Positions 15,736 through 24,854 of a stretch of DNA of 49,310 nt are shown here, piece after piece (within the stretch, counting starts at the first letter, position 1; each line of letters opens with the position of its first letter). The translations under genes and the position numbers were made by a program. The DNA lies in NCBI GenBank assembly GCA_903863195.1, contig CAIPAY010000088.1, positions 1 through 49,310 on the forward strand, in the 5' to 3' direction. The notes under the pieces are model-generated. The model searched no databases. It saw only the letters and a list, made by a program, of their open reading frames with translations, and had not been told where the DNA came from. This DNA comes from an uncultured Holophagaceae bacterium (lineage in GTDB: Bacteria; Acidobacteriota; Holophagae; Holophagales; Holophagaceae).

Positions 15736-16950
15736 ATGCCTCAGCGCGCCGTCCTCCTCGGACTCGATCTTGGTGCTAGCAAAGTAGTGGCGGTGGTGGC
15801 CGTCCACGAGGAAGACGGGACGATCAATGTGACGGGCATGGGCCAGGCGGCCTCCCAGGGTGGTATCACCCAGGGACAGATCACGGACATGGACATCAGC
15901 ACCCGTGCGGTCGTGCGGGCCGTCGAAGAAGCCATGAACACCGCGGGACAGACCCGGGTGGACGGCATCCGCGTGGCCGTGGACGGCATCCAGTTCAAGG
16001 GCGAGAACCTCCGCGACTCCATCACCATCTCCAGCAGCGACAAGATCATCTCCGCCGCTGACCGGGACCGCGTGCTGGAGCAGGCCACCAACGGCTGCAA
16101 GCTGGCCAAGGAGGAGCTGGTCCTCCATCGCATCCCGCAGATGTTCCACATCAAGGGCCAGCGCGACATCCGCAACCCCGTGGGCATGTTCGGCGAGACG
16201 CTCGAGGCCGAGGTCCGCATCATCGTGGCCCCCAATCCCGTGGTCACAAACATCCAGCTCGCGCTGAAGAATGCAGGGCTCCACGGCGCGGACTTGATGT
16301 ACTCCCCCCTGGCAAGTGCCGAGGCGGTGCTGAGCCGGGAGGATCGCGACAACGGCGCCGTAGTGGTCGACATCGGAGAACAGCTCACCCACCTGGGCAT
16401 CTTCCTGCACGGAACCCTGTTCCACTCGGCGATCATCCCCATCGGCGGAGCGCACTTCACCCGGGACCTCGAGATCACCAAGCACCTCGGCGGCATCGCC
16501 GCAGCCGAGCGCATCAAGATCCGCTTCGGCACGGTGCTCCCCTCCCTCGTGCCTGCCGAAGAGTCCGTCGAGCTCGAGGAGGAAGGCCGCACGGTGTCCC
16601 GCCGCGAGATCGCCGAAGTCCTGCAGGCTCGCGCCGCGGAGCTGCTGAACCTGGTGCTCGCCGAGATGGGCCGCACCGGCCTCATGCACGAGATCCACGG
16701 CGGCGTCCACCTGGTGGGCGGCGGCGCCCTGCTCACGCACCTTGCCATCCTTGCCCAGACCCTGCTGGGCCGTCCCAGGGTCGTCCTGGGTCGGATCCAG
16801 GGTGTGTCCGGCCTGCCCCAGGCCACCGGCAATCCCTACTTCGTGAACGCCCTCGGCGCCGTCAAGACCCTCGCCCGGGACCTCGCGGAGACCCGCGTCA
16901 AGCCCGACCGCGGGGGCAGTATGCTCGAACGAATCCGGAATTTCTTCTAG
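15736..16950 (+). CDS. ftsA: Cell division protein FtsA
   Basis: This 404-residue actin-like ATPase tethers FtsZ to the membrane. It opens with LLGLDLGASKVVAVV (phosphate-1 loop). A 1C domain follows with the DSITISSSDKIISAADRDRV stretch. Phosphate-2 is VVVDIGEQLTHLGIF and the adenosine loop is VHLVGGGALL. The C-terminus MLERIRNFF is an amphipathic membrane-targeting helix. The frame is open from 15661, but the ATG at 15736 has AAGGAAAAGG upstream and starts at the conserved domain. Confidence 0.95.
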   Translation: MPQRAVLLGLDLGASKVVAVVAVHEEDGTINVTGMGQAASQGGITQGQITDMDISTRAVVRAVEEAMNTAGQTRVDGIRVAVDGIQFKGENLRDSITISSSDKIISAADRDRVLEQATNGCKLAKEELVLHRIPQMFHIKGQRDIRNPVGMFGETLEAEVRIIVAPNPVVTNIQLALKNAGLHGADLMYSPLASAEAVLSREDRDNGAVVVDIGEQLTHLGIFLHGTLFHSAIIPIGGAHFTRDLEITKHLGGIAAAERIKIRFGTVLPSLVPAEESVELEEEGRTVSRREIAEVLQARAAELLNLVLAEMGRTGLMHEIHGGVHLVGGGALLTHLAILAQTLLGRPRVVLGRIQGVSGLPQATGNPYFVNALGAVKTLARDLAETRVKPDRGGSMLERIRNFF

Positions 16951-16974
16951 CCCATGACCCCTTCGGGAGCCCCG

Positions 16975-18231
16975 ATGTCTGAGACCCCCTACCTGCCCTG
17001 CCCCCACACCCTGCCCGGCGCCAACATCAAGGTGCTCGGCGTGGGTGGCGCCGGCTGCAACGCCATCAACCGCATGATCGACAGCGGCGTCACCGGCGTG
17101 CAGTTCATCGCCATGAACACCGATCAGCAGAGCCTCGCCCAGAGCAAGGCCCACCTGAAGCTGCCCCTGGGTCCCCAGAGCAGCCGGGGCCTCGGGGCCG
17201 GCGGCAACGCCGAGCGCGGCGCCGTGGCGGCGGAAGAGAGCCGCGAGGAAGTGCTGGCGGCCCTCCAGGGCGCCGACATGGTCTTCATCACCGCGGGCAT
17301 GGGCGGCGGCACCGGGACCGGCGCGGCCCCCGTGCTGGCCAACTACGCCCGGGAGCTGGGCGCCCTCACCGTGGGCGTCGTCATCACGCCCTTCGCCTGG
17401 GAGGGCCGGAAGAAGGGCGACCTGGCCCTGGACGGCCTGGCCAACCTGCGGGAGACAGCTGACACCGTCATCGTGGTGAGCAACGAGCGCCTCAAGAGCG
17501 TCTGCGACGCCCGCGTCACCATGAAGGAAGCCTTCCGCGTCGCCGACGGCGTGCTGATCCAGGGCGTGCGCGGCATTGCCGACCTGATCCTGAAGCCCGG
17601 CATCATCAACGGTGACTTCGCCGACGTCGAGGCGGTGCTCCGCAACGGCGGGGAGGCCCTCATCGGCACCGGCGCTGGCCGGGGTGAAGAGGCCGTCATG
17701 GACGCCCTGCGCAAGGCCCTGGCCTGCCCCCTGCTGGAGCGCGCCCAGAGCGGTGCCGCCGCCAACGTCATGGTGTCCATCACCGCCGACTGGGAGGTCA
17801 TGGAGGCTTCGGCCATCGAGACCGCCATGAACTACCTGCAGGAGCACTACAGTGGCCGCCCTGACATCAAGGCCTGCACCGTGGAAGGCGAGGGCATGGA
17901 GGACCGCGTCCTGGTCACCGTGCTCGCCAGCGGCTTCGAGGACGACCAGCTCCTCCGGGACCGCCGCACCAGCACCCATCTGGGCGGCACTTCCGAGATC
18001 CCGGTCCAGACCTACAGTGCGATGCTGCCCGCGATCTCCCAGCCCCTCCCGCCCAACGTGACAAGCGGCCGCGTCTACGGTGACGTGCCCGCCGGGGAGC
18101 CCCAGGGCCCCACGCCCACCCGCCTCATGCCCCAGGCCCCCACCCCCAGCGGCGAGCTGACCGGCGGCGCCGAGGACCTCCACATCCCCGCCATCATCCG
18201 CAACCGCCAGGGGCTGCTGCCCATGGAGTAG
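16975..18231 (+). CDS. ftsZ: Cell division GTPase FtsZ
   Basis: This 418-residue tubulin homologue forms the Z ring. KVLGVGGAGCNAINRM is the first nucleotide loop and GMGGGTGTGAAPVLA is the tubulin signature. The T7 loop is GIINGDFADVEAV, carrying the catalytic Asp. After a Pro-rich linker, the C-terminal peptide DLHIPAIIRNRQ is the FtsA/ZipA-binding tail. An in-frame ATG at 16954 has no Shine-Dalgarno, while ATG 16975 follows GGGAG, so the latter is preferred. It lies 24 bases after ftsA. Confidence 0.96.
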   Translation: MSETPYLPCPHTLPGANIKVLGVGGAGCNAINRMIDSGVTGVQFIAMNTDQQSLAQSKAHLKLPLGPQSSRGLGAGGNAERGAVAAEESREEVLAALQGADMVFITAGMGGGTGTGAAPVLANYARELGALTVGVVITPFAWEGRKKGDLALDGLANLRETADTVIVVSNERLKSVCDARVTMKEAFRVADGVLIQGVRGIADLILKPGIINGDFADVEAVLRNGGEALIGTGAGRGEEAVMDALRKALACPLLERAQSGAAANVMVSITADWEVMEASAIETAMNYLQEHYSGRPDIKACTVEGEGMEDRVLVTVLASGFEDDQLLRDRRTSTHLGGTSEIPVQTYSAMLPAISQPLPPNVTSGRVYGDVPAGEPQGPTPTRLMPQAPTPSGELTGGAEDLHIPAIIRNRQGLLPME

Positions 18232-18249
18232 GCCCCCAGGGGTCTGGAC

Positions 18250-18582
18250 TCAGCTCAACCGCAGGAACTTCCCCCGGGCGAGTCCCAGGAGGAACTGGGC
18301 GGTCCGAAGCTGGGTATCGGCCTCACCGGGGTGGGTGACCTCCATGACCGCCACCACCTGGGCCACGGTCCGGATCCCGTCGCAGGCCCGCCAGACGGCG
18401 CTGCCGCGGGCATCGAGCCGCACGCGGTAGGCGGGCTTCTTCATCAGCCGCAGCAGCCAGGCCCAGCGTGGCGAGACGATCTTCGGCCGGATCAGCACCA
18501 GGTTGCCCGCCTCGCCCGGCTCCGCCGCCACCGCCGGCGTCGGCACCAGGGCCAGGAAGGCCTCATCGGGAAATGGGTTCAT
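18250..18582 (-). CDS. Stand-alone PqqD-like protein (RiPP recognition element fold)
   Basis: This 110-residue protein matches the PqqD superfamily in its central part. VRLDARGSAVWRACDGIRTV has the family pattern 'L...G..vW...DG..tv', followed by AQVVAVMEVTHPGEA and a C-terminal helix with LLGLARGKFLRLS. PqqD-type domains bind leader peptides of ribosomally made modified peptides, but no radical-SAM maturase or precursor gene is seen nearby. The ATG at 18582 has GGAG nine bases upstream; an earlier ATG at 18597 is possible. It converges on ftsZ with 18 bases between stops. Confidence 0.72.
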   Translation of the reverse strand: MNPFPDEAFLALVPTPAVAAEPGEAGNLVLIRPKIVSPRWAWLLRLMKKPAYRVRLDARGSAVWRACDGIRTVAQVVAVMEVTHPGEADTQLRTAQFLLGLARGKFLRLS

Positions 18583-18615
18583 GGTGGATCGCTCCATGCC
18601 AGTGAGAGGTGCAAG

Positions 18616-18683
18616 CCAAGGCCCGGCAGAGCCGGGCCTTGGCGCGGGGGCCCGGGGGTGTGCGCGCAGCGCGGAACCCCCGG
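18616..18683 (-). terminator. Double hairpin downstream of the OPT transporter gene
   Basis: Just after the transporter stop the minus-strand transcript meets CCGGGGGT/ACCCCCGG (arms at 18652-18659 and 18676-18683). It then meets a perfect 12-bp stem CCAAGGCCCGGC-AGA-GCCGGGCCTTGG (18616-18642). No long T run follows, so termination strength is uncertain. Confidence 0.6.
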
Positions 18684-18686
18684 ACT

Positions 18687-20822
18687 CTAGAAGTTGGCGC
18701 TGGGCGGTGCGGGCTCGTCGGCGGCGCCGGCGTTGGCCAGGGGCACCCGCACGAGGTAGACGGCGATCCCGGCGAGGATCAGCAGGCTGATCCAGAAGGC
18801 GCCCGGGGCGTTGGTGGGACCCCAGACGAAGCGCGTGAGCTGGAACTTGACCTCGTAGAAGGCAAAGGCGGCGAAGACCAGGCCCACCAGAGCCTCCCCG
18901 GCGATGAGGCCCGCGGCCAGCAGCACGCCGTTGTTCTCGGTGCGCACCTTCTGGGCCTCGTTGAGGCCGCGCTTGGCACCGACCATCTCGACGACGCCCT
19001 TGATCAGGCCGCCCAGGAAGATGGCGAAGGTCGTCTCCAGGGGCAGATACATGCCCACGGACACCAGCATGGGACTCTTTACCTGCATGAGGATGAAGGC
19101 GAGGCCCATCATCATGCCGACGATGATCAGCGGCCAGGCCATCTTGCCTTCGACGATGCCGCGGCTGAGCAGGGCCATGAGACCCGCCTGGGGAGCGGCC
19201 AGCTGCTTGGAGCCGAAGCCGGCGTCGAGGGAGAGCACCGCCTTCTTCTGGTCGGCGGGGAGCTGCTTCACCTGGTCCAGCGTGTAGGTCGCGCCATCCG
19301 GAGCCGTCACCACCTGCACCTGCTGAGCCGTGAGCTCGGCGATGCGCTTGGTGCCCTGGGCGGAGATGTCGCCCTCGTGCAGCACCATCAGGGGAATGAA
19401 CAGGACGGCGGAGGCCAGGGCGACGCCGAGCAGGTCGCCCATCTCCATGCGCCAGGGCGTGCCGCCCAGGATATGGCCGGCCTTGAGGTCCTGCAGCATC
19501 TCGCCGGCGACGGCGGCGCTCACACAGACCACAGCGGCCACGCCCAGCACCGCGGCGACGCCCTCCCGGCCCTTGACGCCAAGAACCACCATCACGAGTG
19601 CGGTGATTACCAGAGCCGTCAGGGTCAGGCCGGAGATGGGGTTGTTGCTCGAGCCCATGATGCCGACGAGGTAGCCGCTGATGGCCGAGAAGAAGAAGCC
19701 CAGGATCACCACCACCAGGGCCGCCACGAGGGAGACCAGGGGGCTCACCTGGAAGATGCGCCAGGTGATCAGGAAGGTCACCAGGGCGGCGAAGCCCAGG
19801 CCGAACATGACGTAGGTGAAGGGCAGGTCCTTATTGACGCGGTCGACCACGTGCTCACCGGAGGCGGCCTTCTTGACGTCCGAGATGGAGCGGCTGAGGC
19901 CGGTGGCGAGGCTCTTGCGCATCTTGAAGAGGGTGAAGCAGGCGCCCATGAGCATGCCGCCGATGGCGATGGGGCGGACGATGAACTTCCAGACGGACAC
20001 CGACAGGGCGATCCAGTCGCCTTCCGCGGCACCCTCAGGCAGAACGCCCGGCGCCAGGAAGTAGGTGATGATCGGCACCAGCAGGCCCCAGGCGATGATG
20101 CCGCCGGAGAAGTTCAGGGCGCCTAGCTTGGGGCCGATGATGTAGCCCACGCCCATGTAGGCGGGGCTGATGCCGGGCGAGCTGAGCAGCATGCCGCCGC
20201 CGACCTTGGCCTTCCAGCCGTGCACGAGGTTGATGGCCGTGGCCTTGAAGCCCACGAAGCGCTCCCAGGTGGTGGCGAAGAGCTGCACCTGCACCAGGGC
20301 CTGGATCACCGCGCCGAGGCCCATGGCCCCGAACAGGAACTTGGTGCCACTGCCACCGCGGGCGCCGGCCTTGTGGATCTCGGCGGCGGCCACGCTCTCG
20401 GGGTAGGGCAGCTCCGCGTCCTCGACCATGACCCGGCGGAGCAGGGCCACGAACATGATGCCGAGCACGCCGCCCGCGAACATGATCAGCGAGCTGGTGA
20501 CGTAGTTGCCCATGGTGAAGAACTTCGGCCAGATGCCGCTGATGACGAAGGCGGGAATGGTGAAGATGGCGCCGGCGGCCACGGACTCGCCGATGCTGCC
20601 CACGGTGCGGGCCATGTTCTCTTCGAGGATGGTGCCCTTCATGAGCTTGATGAGGGCCATGCCGATGACCGCGGCCGGGTAGGTGGCGGCGATGGTCATG
20701 CCCGCCTTCAGGCCCAGGTAGGCATTGGCGGAGCCGAGCACCACGGCCATGACGAGGCCGATGAGCACGGCCCGCAGCGAGAACTCCCGCAGGTTCTGGT
20801 CAGAGGGGACAAAAGGTTGCAT
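18687..20822 (-). CDS. OPT-family oligopeptide/metal-chelate transporter
   Basis: This 711-residue polytopic membrane protein has at least 14 hydrophobic segments. It matches the bacterial OPT family: an opening region with SLRAVLIGLVMAVVLGSANA and YLGLKAGMTIAATYPAAVIG, and a middle GSSNNPISGLTL. Late segments with FAIFLGGLIKGVVE and AAGLIAGEALVG follow. Known OPT members carry oligopeptides or metal-siderophore complexes with protons; the substrate here is not readable. The start ATG at 20822 is preceded by AGGAG with five-base spacing. It stands alone on its strand with its own hairpins downstream. Confidence 0.9.
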   Translation of the reverse strand: MQPFVPSDQNLREFSLRAVLIGLVMAVVLGSANAYLGLKAGMTIAATYPAAVIGMALIKLMKGTILEENMARTVGSIGESVAAGAIFTIPAFVISGIWPKFFTMGNYVTSSLIMFAGGVLGIMFVALLRRVMVEDAELPYPESVAAAEIHKAGARGGSGTKFLFGAMGLGAVIQALVQVQLFATTWERFVGFKATAINLVHGWKAKVGGGMLLSSPGISPAYMGVGYIIGPKLGALNFSGGIIAWGLLVPIITYFLAPGVLPEGAAEGDWIALSVSVWKFIVRPIAIGGMLMGACFTLFKMRKSLATGLSRSISDVKKAASGEHVVDRVNKDLPFTYVMFGLGFAALVTFLITWRIFQVSPLVSLVAALVVVILGFFFSAISGYLVGIMGSSNNPISGLTLTALVITALVMVVLGVKGREGVAAVLGVAAVVCVSAAVAGEMLQDLKAGHILGGTPWRMEMGDLLGVALASAVLFIPLMVLHEGDISAQGTKRIAELTAQQVQVVTAPDGATYTLDQVKQLPADQKKAVLSLDAGFGSKQLAAPQAGLMALLSRGIVEGKMAWPLIIVGMMMGLAFILMQVKSPMLVSVGMYLPLETTFAIFLGGLIKGVVEMVGAKRGLNEAQKVRTENNGVLLAAGLIAGEALVGLVFAAFAFYEVKFQLTRFVWGPTNAPGAFWISLLILAGIAVYLVRVPLANAGAADEPAPPSANF

Positions 20823-21025
20823 CGGTGCTCCTGAAGGGCGCTTGGGGGAATCGATGAAAAGCTGCGTGGGTCGCCGATAGTCTAAACCGGATCCCTGCGG
20901 GAGCCCACGGCCTGCCGGTTAGGGTGGCAGATCAGCACAGACCAGTCATGCCCCGGATGCCGCAAACCCCGGAACCACGCCCTCCGCCCGAACGGGTACT
21001 CTGAAAGCTCCTCTTCGGTCCGCCC

Positions 21026-21799
21026 ATGTCGCCCACCCTCACCAGCAAGGCCAACCCGCGCTTCAAGGAGCTCCAGGCCCGCCTCCGGCCCGGCGGCGCC
21101 CGGCGCGGCGCCACCCTGCTGCTGGGCGAGAAGCTCATCGAGACCTGGGCCCAGGCCCGGCAGACCCCCGCCGGGGCGCGGCTGAAGCCCGCCCTCTGGC
21201 TGCGGCTAGAGCAGGCCGCGCCCCATCCCCTGGAGGCGGCCCTGGCCGTGCCCACCCAGGTGCTGGGCGAGGCGCTCATGCGGGAGCTCGCGGACGCCGG
21301 CAGCCCCCCGGAGCACGCCCTCCTGGTCGACCTGGGACCCGAGCCCACGGGACCGCTGGCGCCCCGGGTCATCGGCGCCTGGGGCATCCAGGATCCGGGC
21401 AACCTCGGGGCCATCCTGCGCAGCGCCGCGGCCTTCGGCTTCCAGGAGGCTCTGCTGGGGCCGGGCTGCGCCGACGCCTTCCACCCCCGGGCCCTGCGGG
21501 GAGCCATGGGCGCGGCCTTCCTGCTGCCGTTGCGACGGGTGGCCGCCCTGGTCCCCGACGAGGGCCACTGGTTCGCCCTGGACGGGGGCCCCGGCGCCCT
21601 GCCGCTGGCCGAGGCGGACCTGACGGAGCCGCTGCGCCTCTGGGTGGGCAACGAGGGCCATGGCTGGGCGGATGTGACCCTGCCCGAGGGCGTACAGCGC
21701 CTCGCCATCCCCATCCAGGGGCTCGAGAGCCTCAACGCCGCCGTGGCGGCGGGCATCGCCTGCTTTGAAGCCGCCCGGCGGAGCGGACCCCGCCCGTGA
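21026..21799 (+). CDS. SpoU/TrmH-family RNA 2'-O-methyltransferase
   Basis: This 257-residue SPOUT enzyme is predicted to methylate ribose 2'-OH groups in rRNA or tRNA using S-adenosylmethionine. Motif 1 is QDPGNLGAILRSAAAFG, with the catalytic Arg. Motif 2 is LWVGNEGHGW, and motif 3 is IPIQGLESLNAAVAAGI, which forms the knot. An N-terminal substrate-binding part begins SKANPRFKELQARL, as in RlmB/TsnR-like proteins. The target nucleotide is unknown. The stop overlaps the GTG start of lnt (GTGA). Confidence 0.9.
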   Translation: MSPTLTSKANPRFKELQARLRPGGARRGATLLLGEKLIETWAQARQTPAGARLKPALWLRLEQAAPHPLEAALAVPTQVLGEALMRELADAGSPPEHALLVDLGPEPTGPLAPRVIGAWGIQDPGNLGAILRSAAAFGFQEALLGPGCADAFHPRALRGAMGAAFLLPLRRVAALVPDEGHWFALDGGPGALPLAEADLTEPLRLWVGNEGHGWADVTLPEGVQRLAIPIQGLESLNAAVAAGIACFEAARRSGPRP

Positions 21800-23322
21800 A
21801 GACGCCCTGGCTCCTGCGCCCCCTCGAAACCGCCGTGCTGGCGTCGCTCTTCGCCCTGGCCTTCCGCTATCCGGGCGCGCTGGGAGGCTGGCTGGAGCCC
21901 GTCGCGGCCCTGGCCTTCCCGGTGTTCCTGATGGAGGCCGTCTTCCGGGGCCGGCACGCCTTCTGGACCTGGCTCACCCTGCTCGCGGGTCTGCTCATTC
22001 TCTACGCCTGGGTGCCCCAGACGCTGGCTTCGAAGGGCGGCCTGCCCTTCGGGGTGGCCCTGCTGGGGACGGGGCTGCTGAGCCTCTGGGAAGCCACGGG
22101 CCTCTGGGCCGTGACCCTGGGATCCCGCTGGCTGGGCCGCCGGAGCGGCCCCCTGGGCGCGGCGCTGGGCGCGGCCCTGCTCCTGCTGGCCTGGGAGTCC
22201 TGGGGCTTCCACGTCTATCCCTGGACCTGGGGAGCGGCCTTCGGTGCCCTGCCCTGGACCGCCCGCAGCGCCGCCTTCCTGGGCGCTTCCGGCCTGTCGG
22301 CCCTGGCGTGGGGAGCCGGTGCCTGGACGGGCGCCGCCCTGGCGGAGGGCGCTCCCCTTCGCCGTGTCCTGGCGGGTCCGGCCCTGGCGCTGGGCCTGCT
22401 GGCGCTGGGTGGCGGGGCCTGGCTGCTGCTGCCCCGAGGCCCCCTCCGCAGCCTGGATGTGGCGCTGATCCAGCCGAACTACCCCGCGGGCCAGCGTGCG
22501 CCGGGCATGGAAGCCGACATGTGGCGGCGCAGCGACGCCCTGCTGCGCGCCAGCGGACTTCCGCGCAAGGATCGCCCAACCCTGCTGCTCTGGCCCGAGA
22601 GCTCGGTCCTGGGCCGCGATGACCGCCAGCCCGACACGCGCCTCACTGCCGAGGCCGCCCGCCGCGGCGTGGCCTGGCTCTACGGCACCGAGGGGGGCCT
22701 CCTCAACCTGGTGCGCGGCGAAGCCGCGGGCCAGCCGTCCTTCCTCTTCGCCAAGACGGAGCCCATGCCCTTCGGCGAGCGGGTGCCCGGGCCCGAGCCC
22801 TTCCGCCGCTGGCTGGACCAGCAGCTGGGCTTCGTCTCCCAGGAGGCCGGCGAGCTGCGCGAGGGCTGCGCCTTCCCGGTGCCCGCGCCCGACGGCCCCC
22901 TGCGCGTGCATCCCCTGCTCTGCAGCGAGGCCCTGCTGCCGGAGCGCACCCGCCGGGGGCTGCTGCTGGGCCATGCGGAATTGCTGTCCAACCACACCAA
23001 CGACGGCTGGTTCGAGCGCAGCATCGCCACGGACCTGCACGCCGCCCAGATCCGCCTGCGGGCGACTGAGCTGGGCGTGCCCCTGGTGCGCGCCACCCTC
23101 ACGGGCAAGTCCGGCCTCTTCCGGGAGGACGGCCGGTTCCAGCTCTGGGGCGGCCCCCTCAGCGAGGACGCCTACGCCCTGGAGCTGCAGTGGCGCCCGG
23201 TGCACACCCCGGCCCGCTCGGGCTGGCTGCTGCCCCTCCTGGCCAGCGCCCTTGCGCTGGGAATCCTCGCCTTGCGAGTGCTCCCGCGGCTAGGATGGGG
23301 AACCTTGTCATGGAAAACCTGA
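21796..23322 (+). CDS. lnt: Apolipoprotein N-acyltransferase Lnt
   Basis: This 508-residue inner-membrane enzyme adds the third acyl chain to lipoproteins. About seven N-terminal hydrophobic segments precede a nitrilase-like domain starting at LDVALIQPNYP. The catalytic triad is Glu268 in LLWPESS, Lys320 in FAKTEPMPFGER and Cys376 in LLCSEALLPE. SNHTNDGWF follows, and a last helix closes the protein. Start is GTG. It fits with LolD and the permease earlier in the window as parts of outer-membrane lipoprotein biogenesis. Confidence 0.93.
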   Translation: MKTPWLLRPLETAVLASLFALAFRYPGALGGWLEPVAALAFPVFLMEAVFRGRHAFWTWLTLLAGLLILYAWVPQTLASKGGLPFGVALLGTGLLSLWEATGLWAVTLGSRWLGRRSGPLGAALGAALLLLAWESWGFHVYPWTWGAAFGALPWTARSAAFLGASGLSALAWGAGAWTGAALAEGAPLRRVLAGPALALGLLALGGGAWLLLPRGPLRSLDVALIQPNYPAGQRAPGMEADMWRRSDALLRASGLPRKDRPTLLLWPESSVLGRDDRQPDTRLTAEAARRGVAWLYGTEGGLLNLVRGEAAGQPSFLFAKTEPMPFGERVPGPEPFRRWLDQQLGFVSQEAGELREGCAFPVPAPDGPLRVHPLLCSEALLPERTRRGLLLGHAELLSNHTNDGWFERSIATDLHAAQIRLRATELGVPLVRATLTGKSGLFREDGRFQLWGGPLSEDAYALELQWRPVHTPARSGWLLPLLASALALGILALRVLPRLGWGTLSWKT

Positions 23323-23818
23323 TGGATCGCGACTTCCTCACACCCGACCCCATGTCGACCCCCCATGGAACCATCGCGTTCCGGGACGAGACCTGGAGCA
23401 TCGACCCGCGCGAGCTCCAGATCTTCTTCCAGGCGGAGGAAGTCTACTGGACCGCCGACCGCACCATCGAGCAGTGGCGACGGCTGCTCGCCTGCTCGCA
23501 CCTGCTCACGGCTCGGCTGGTGCCGGAGGGCACCAAGGGCGGCCGCCTGGTGGCCGTCACGCGACTCTGGTCCGATCATGCCTACGAAGCCAAGCTGTAC
23601 GACATGGTGACGGCCCGGGACATGATGCAGTACGACATCCCCGGAGAGATGGTGCAGTGGGGCCTGCGGCACCCCTGGGTGGGCGATGTCACCCGCTTCG
23701 TGCTGGAGACCCGTGACCGCCAGCACTTCTACCCCCGCTTCGGCTTCCGGCTTGGCACCGAGGTGGACAGCATCCACATGCGGGTCATGACGGTGGACCT
23801 CAAGATCCGGGGCCTACG

Positions 23819-23822
<4 letters not shown>
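23310..23822 (+). CDS. GNAT-like acetyltransferase-fold protein
   Basis: This protein of about 170 residues contains RLVAVTRLWSDHAYEAKLYD in its middle. Its C-terminus has the pattern VTRFVLETRDRQHFYPRFGF, which is the 'fYekfGF' region typical of GNAT N-acetyltransferases. The acetyl-CoA P-loop is poor, so activity is uncertain. Possible starts are 23295, 23310 and 23322; GGGGAA seven bases before 23310 favours it, while 23322 would give a TGATG coupling with lnt. It overlaps maf by four bases (GTGA). Confidence 0.7.
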
Positions 23823-24442
<620 letters not shown>

Positions 24443-24541
24443 GCTCCCGCGGGCAAAGACGAGCGTCGGACTGGACCCCTCCGGCCCGGGGGCAGCCCTG
24501 CCTGGACCCCTGGCAGAGCGACCGGAATCAGGGGATCTATC

Positions 24542-24631
24542 ATGGAGGAAATCGTCCTTTCGGATGATGTCGATATAGACAACCCCAAAATCGTCTTAAA
24601 TGCATGGAAGTGTCTCAGAAAAAATAGTTAA
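24542..24631 (+). CDS. Possible 29-residue small protein
   Basis: ATG at 24542 is preceded by CAGGGGATCTATC, that is, AGGGG with seven-base spacing. The frame encodes MEEIVLSDDVDIDNPKIVLN followed by AWKCLRKNS and ends in TAA. Acidic N-half and basic C-half. Its codons are much more AT-rich than those of neighbouring genes. It could be a leader peptide or chance. Confidence 0.25.
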   Translation: MEEIVLSDDVDIDNPKIVLNAWKCLRKNS

Positions 24632-24639
24632 ACATTCGT

Positions 24640-24706
24640 TTCAGGGTGTTCTATCATCGTGACCGACAGCACAACTTACCCAGGTTGCTGTCAGCACAGC
24701 CCTGAA
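24640..24706 (+). promoter_or_regulatory. Nested inverted repeat in the actA leader
   Basis: Outer arms TTCAGGGTGT and ACAGCCCTGAA (with one bulged base) enclose an inner stem GACAGC...GCTGTC (24665-24670 with 24687-24692), extended by AAC/GTT. If transcribed it would make a two-part hairpin about 150 bases ahead of actA. It may be a regulator site or an RNA element. Confidence 0.4.
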
Positions 24707-24854
24707 CCGTTCCCTGTTTATTTTCATTAATTATTTCTACATATGCGTTTACCGCAGTCGTCCTGGCCCGCCCACCGGCTCTGACAACGTCCCACCCATT
24801 CCCCGATGGTCTCCCGGCCTCACCCGCGGACCAGCGCTTCCCAAGGGGTTGTGC

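Larger units (their letters stand above)
24443..24854. other. Intergenic region upstream of the act-cox operon
   Basis: These 412 bases are GC-rich up to about 24540, then AT-rich to about 24770, the lowest-GC stretch since the window start. This is where the respiratory operon promoter must lie. It holds a 29-codon ORF with a Shine-Dalgarno (24542-24631) and a nested inverted repeat (24640-24706). The most plausible -10 is TATCAT at 24652-24657 with TTAAAC 18 bases upstream, but this is weak. Confidence 0.5.
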
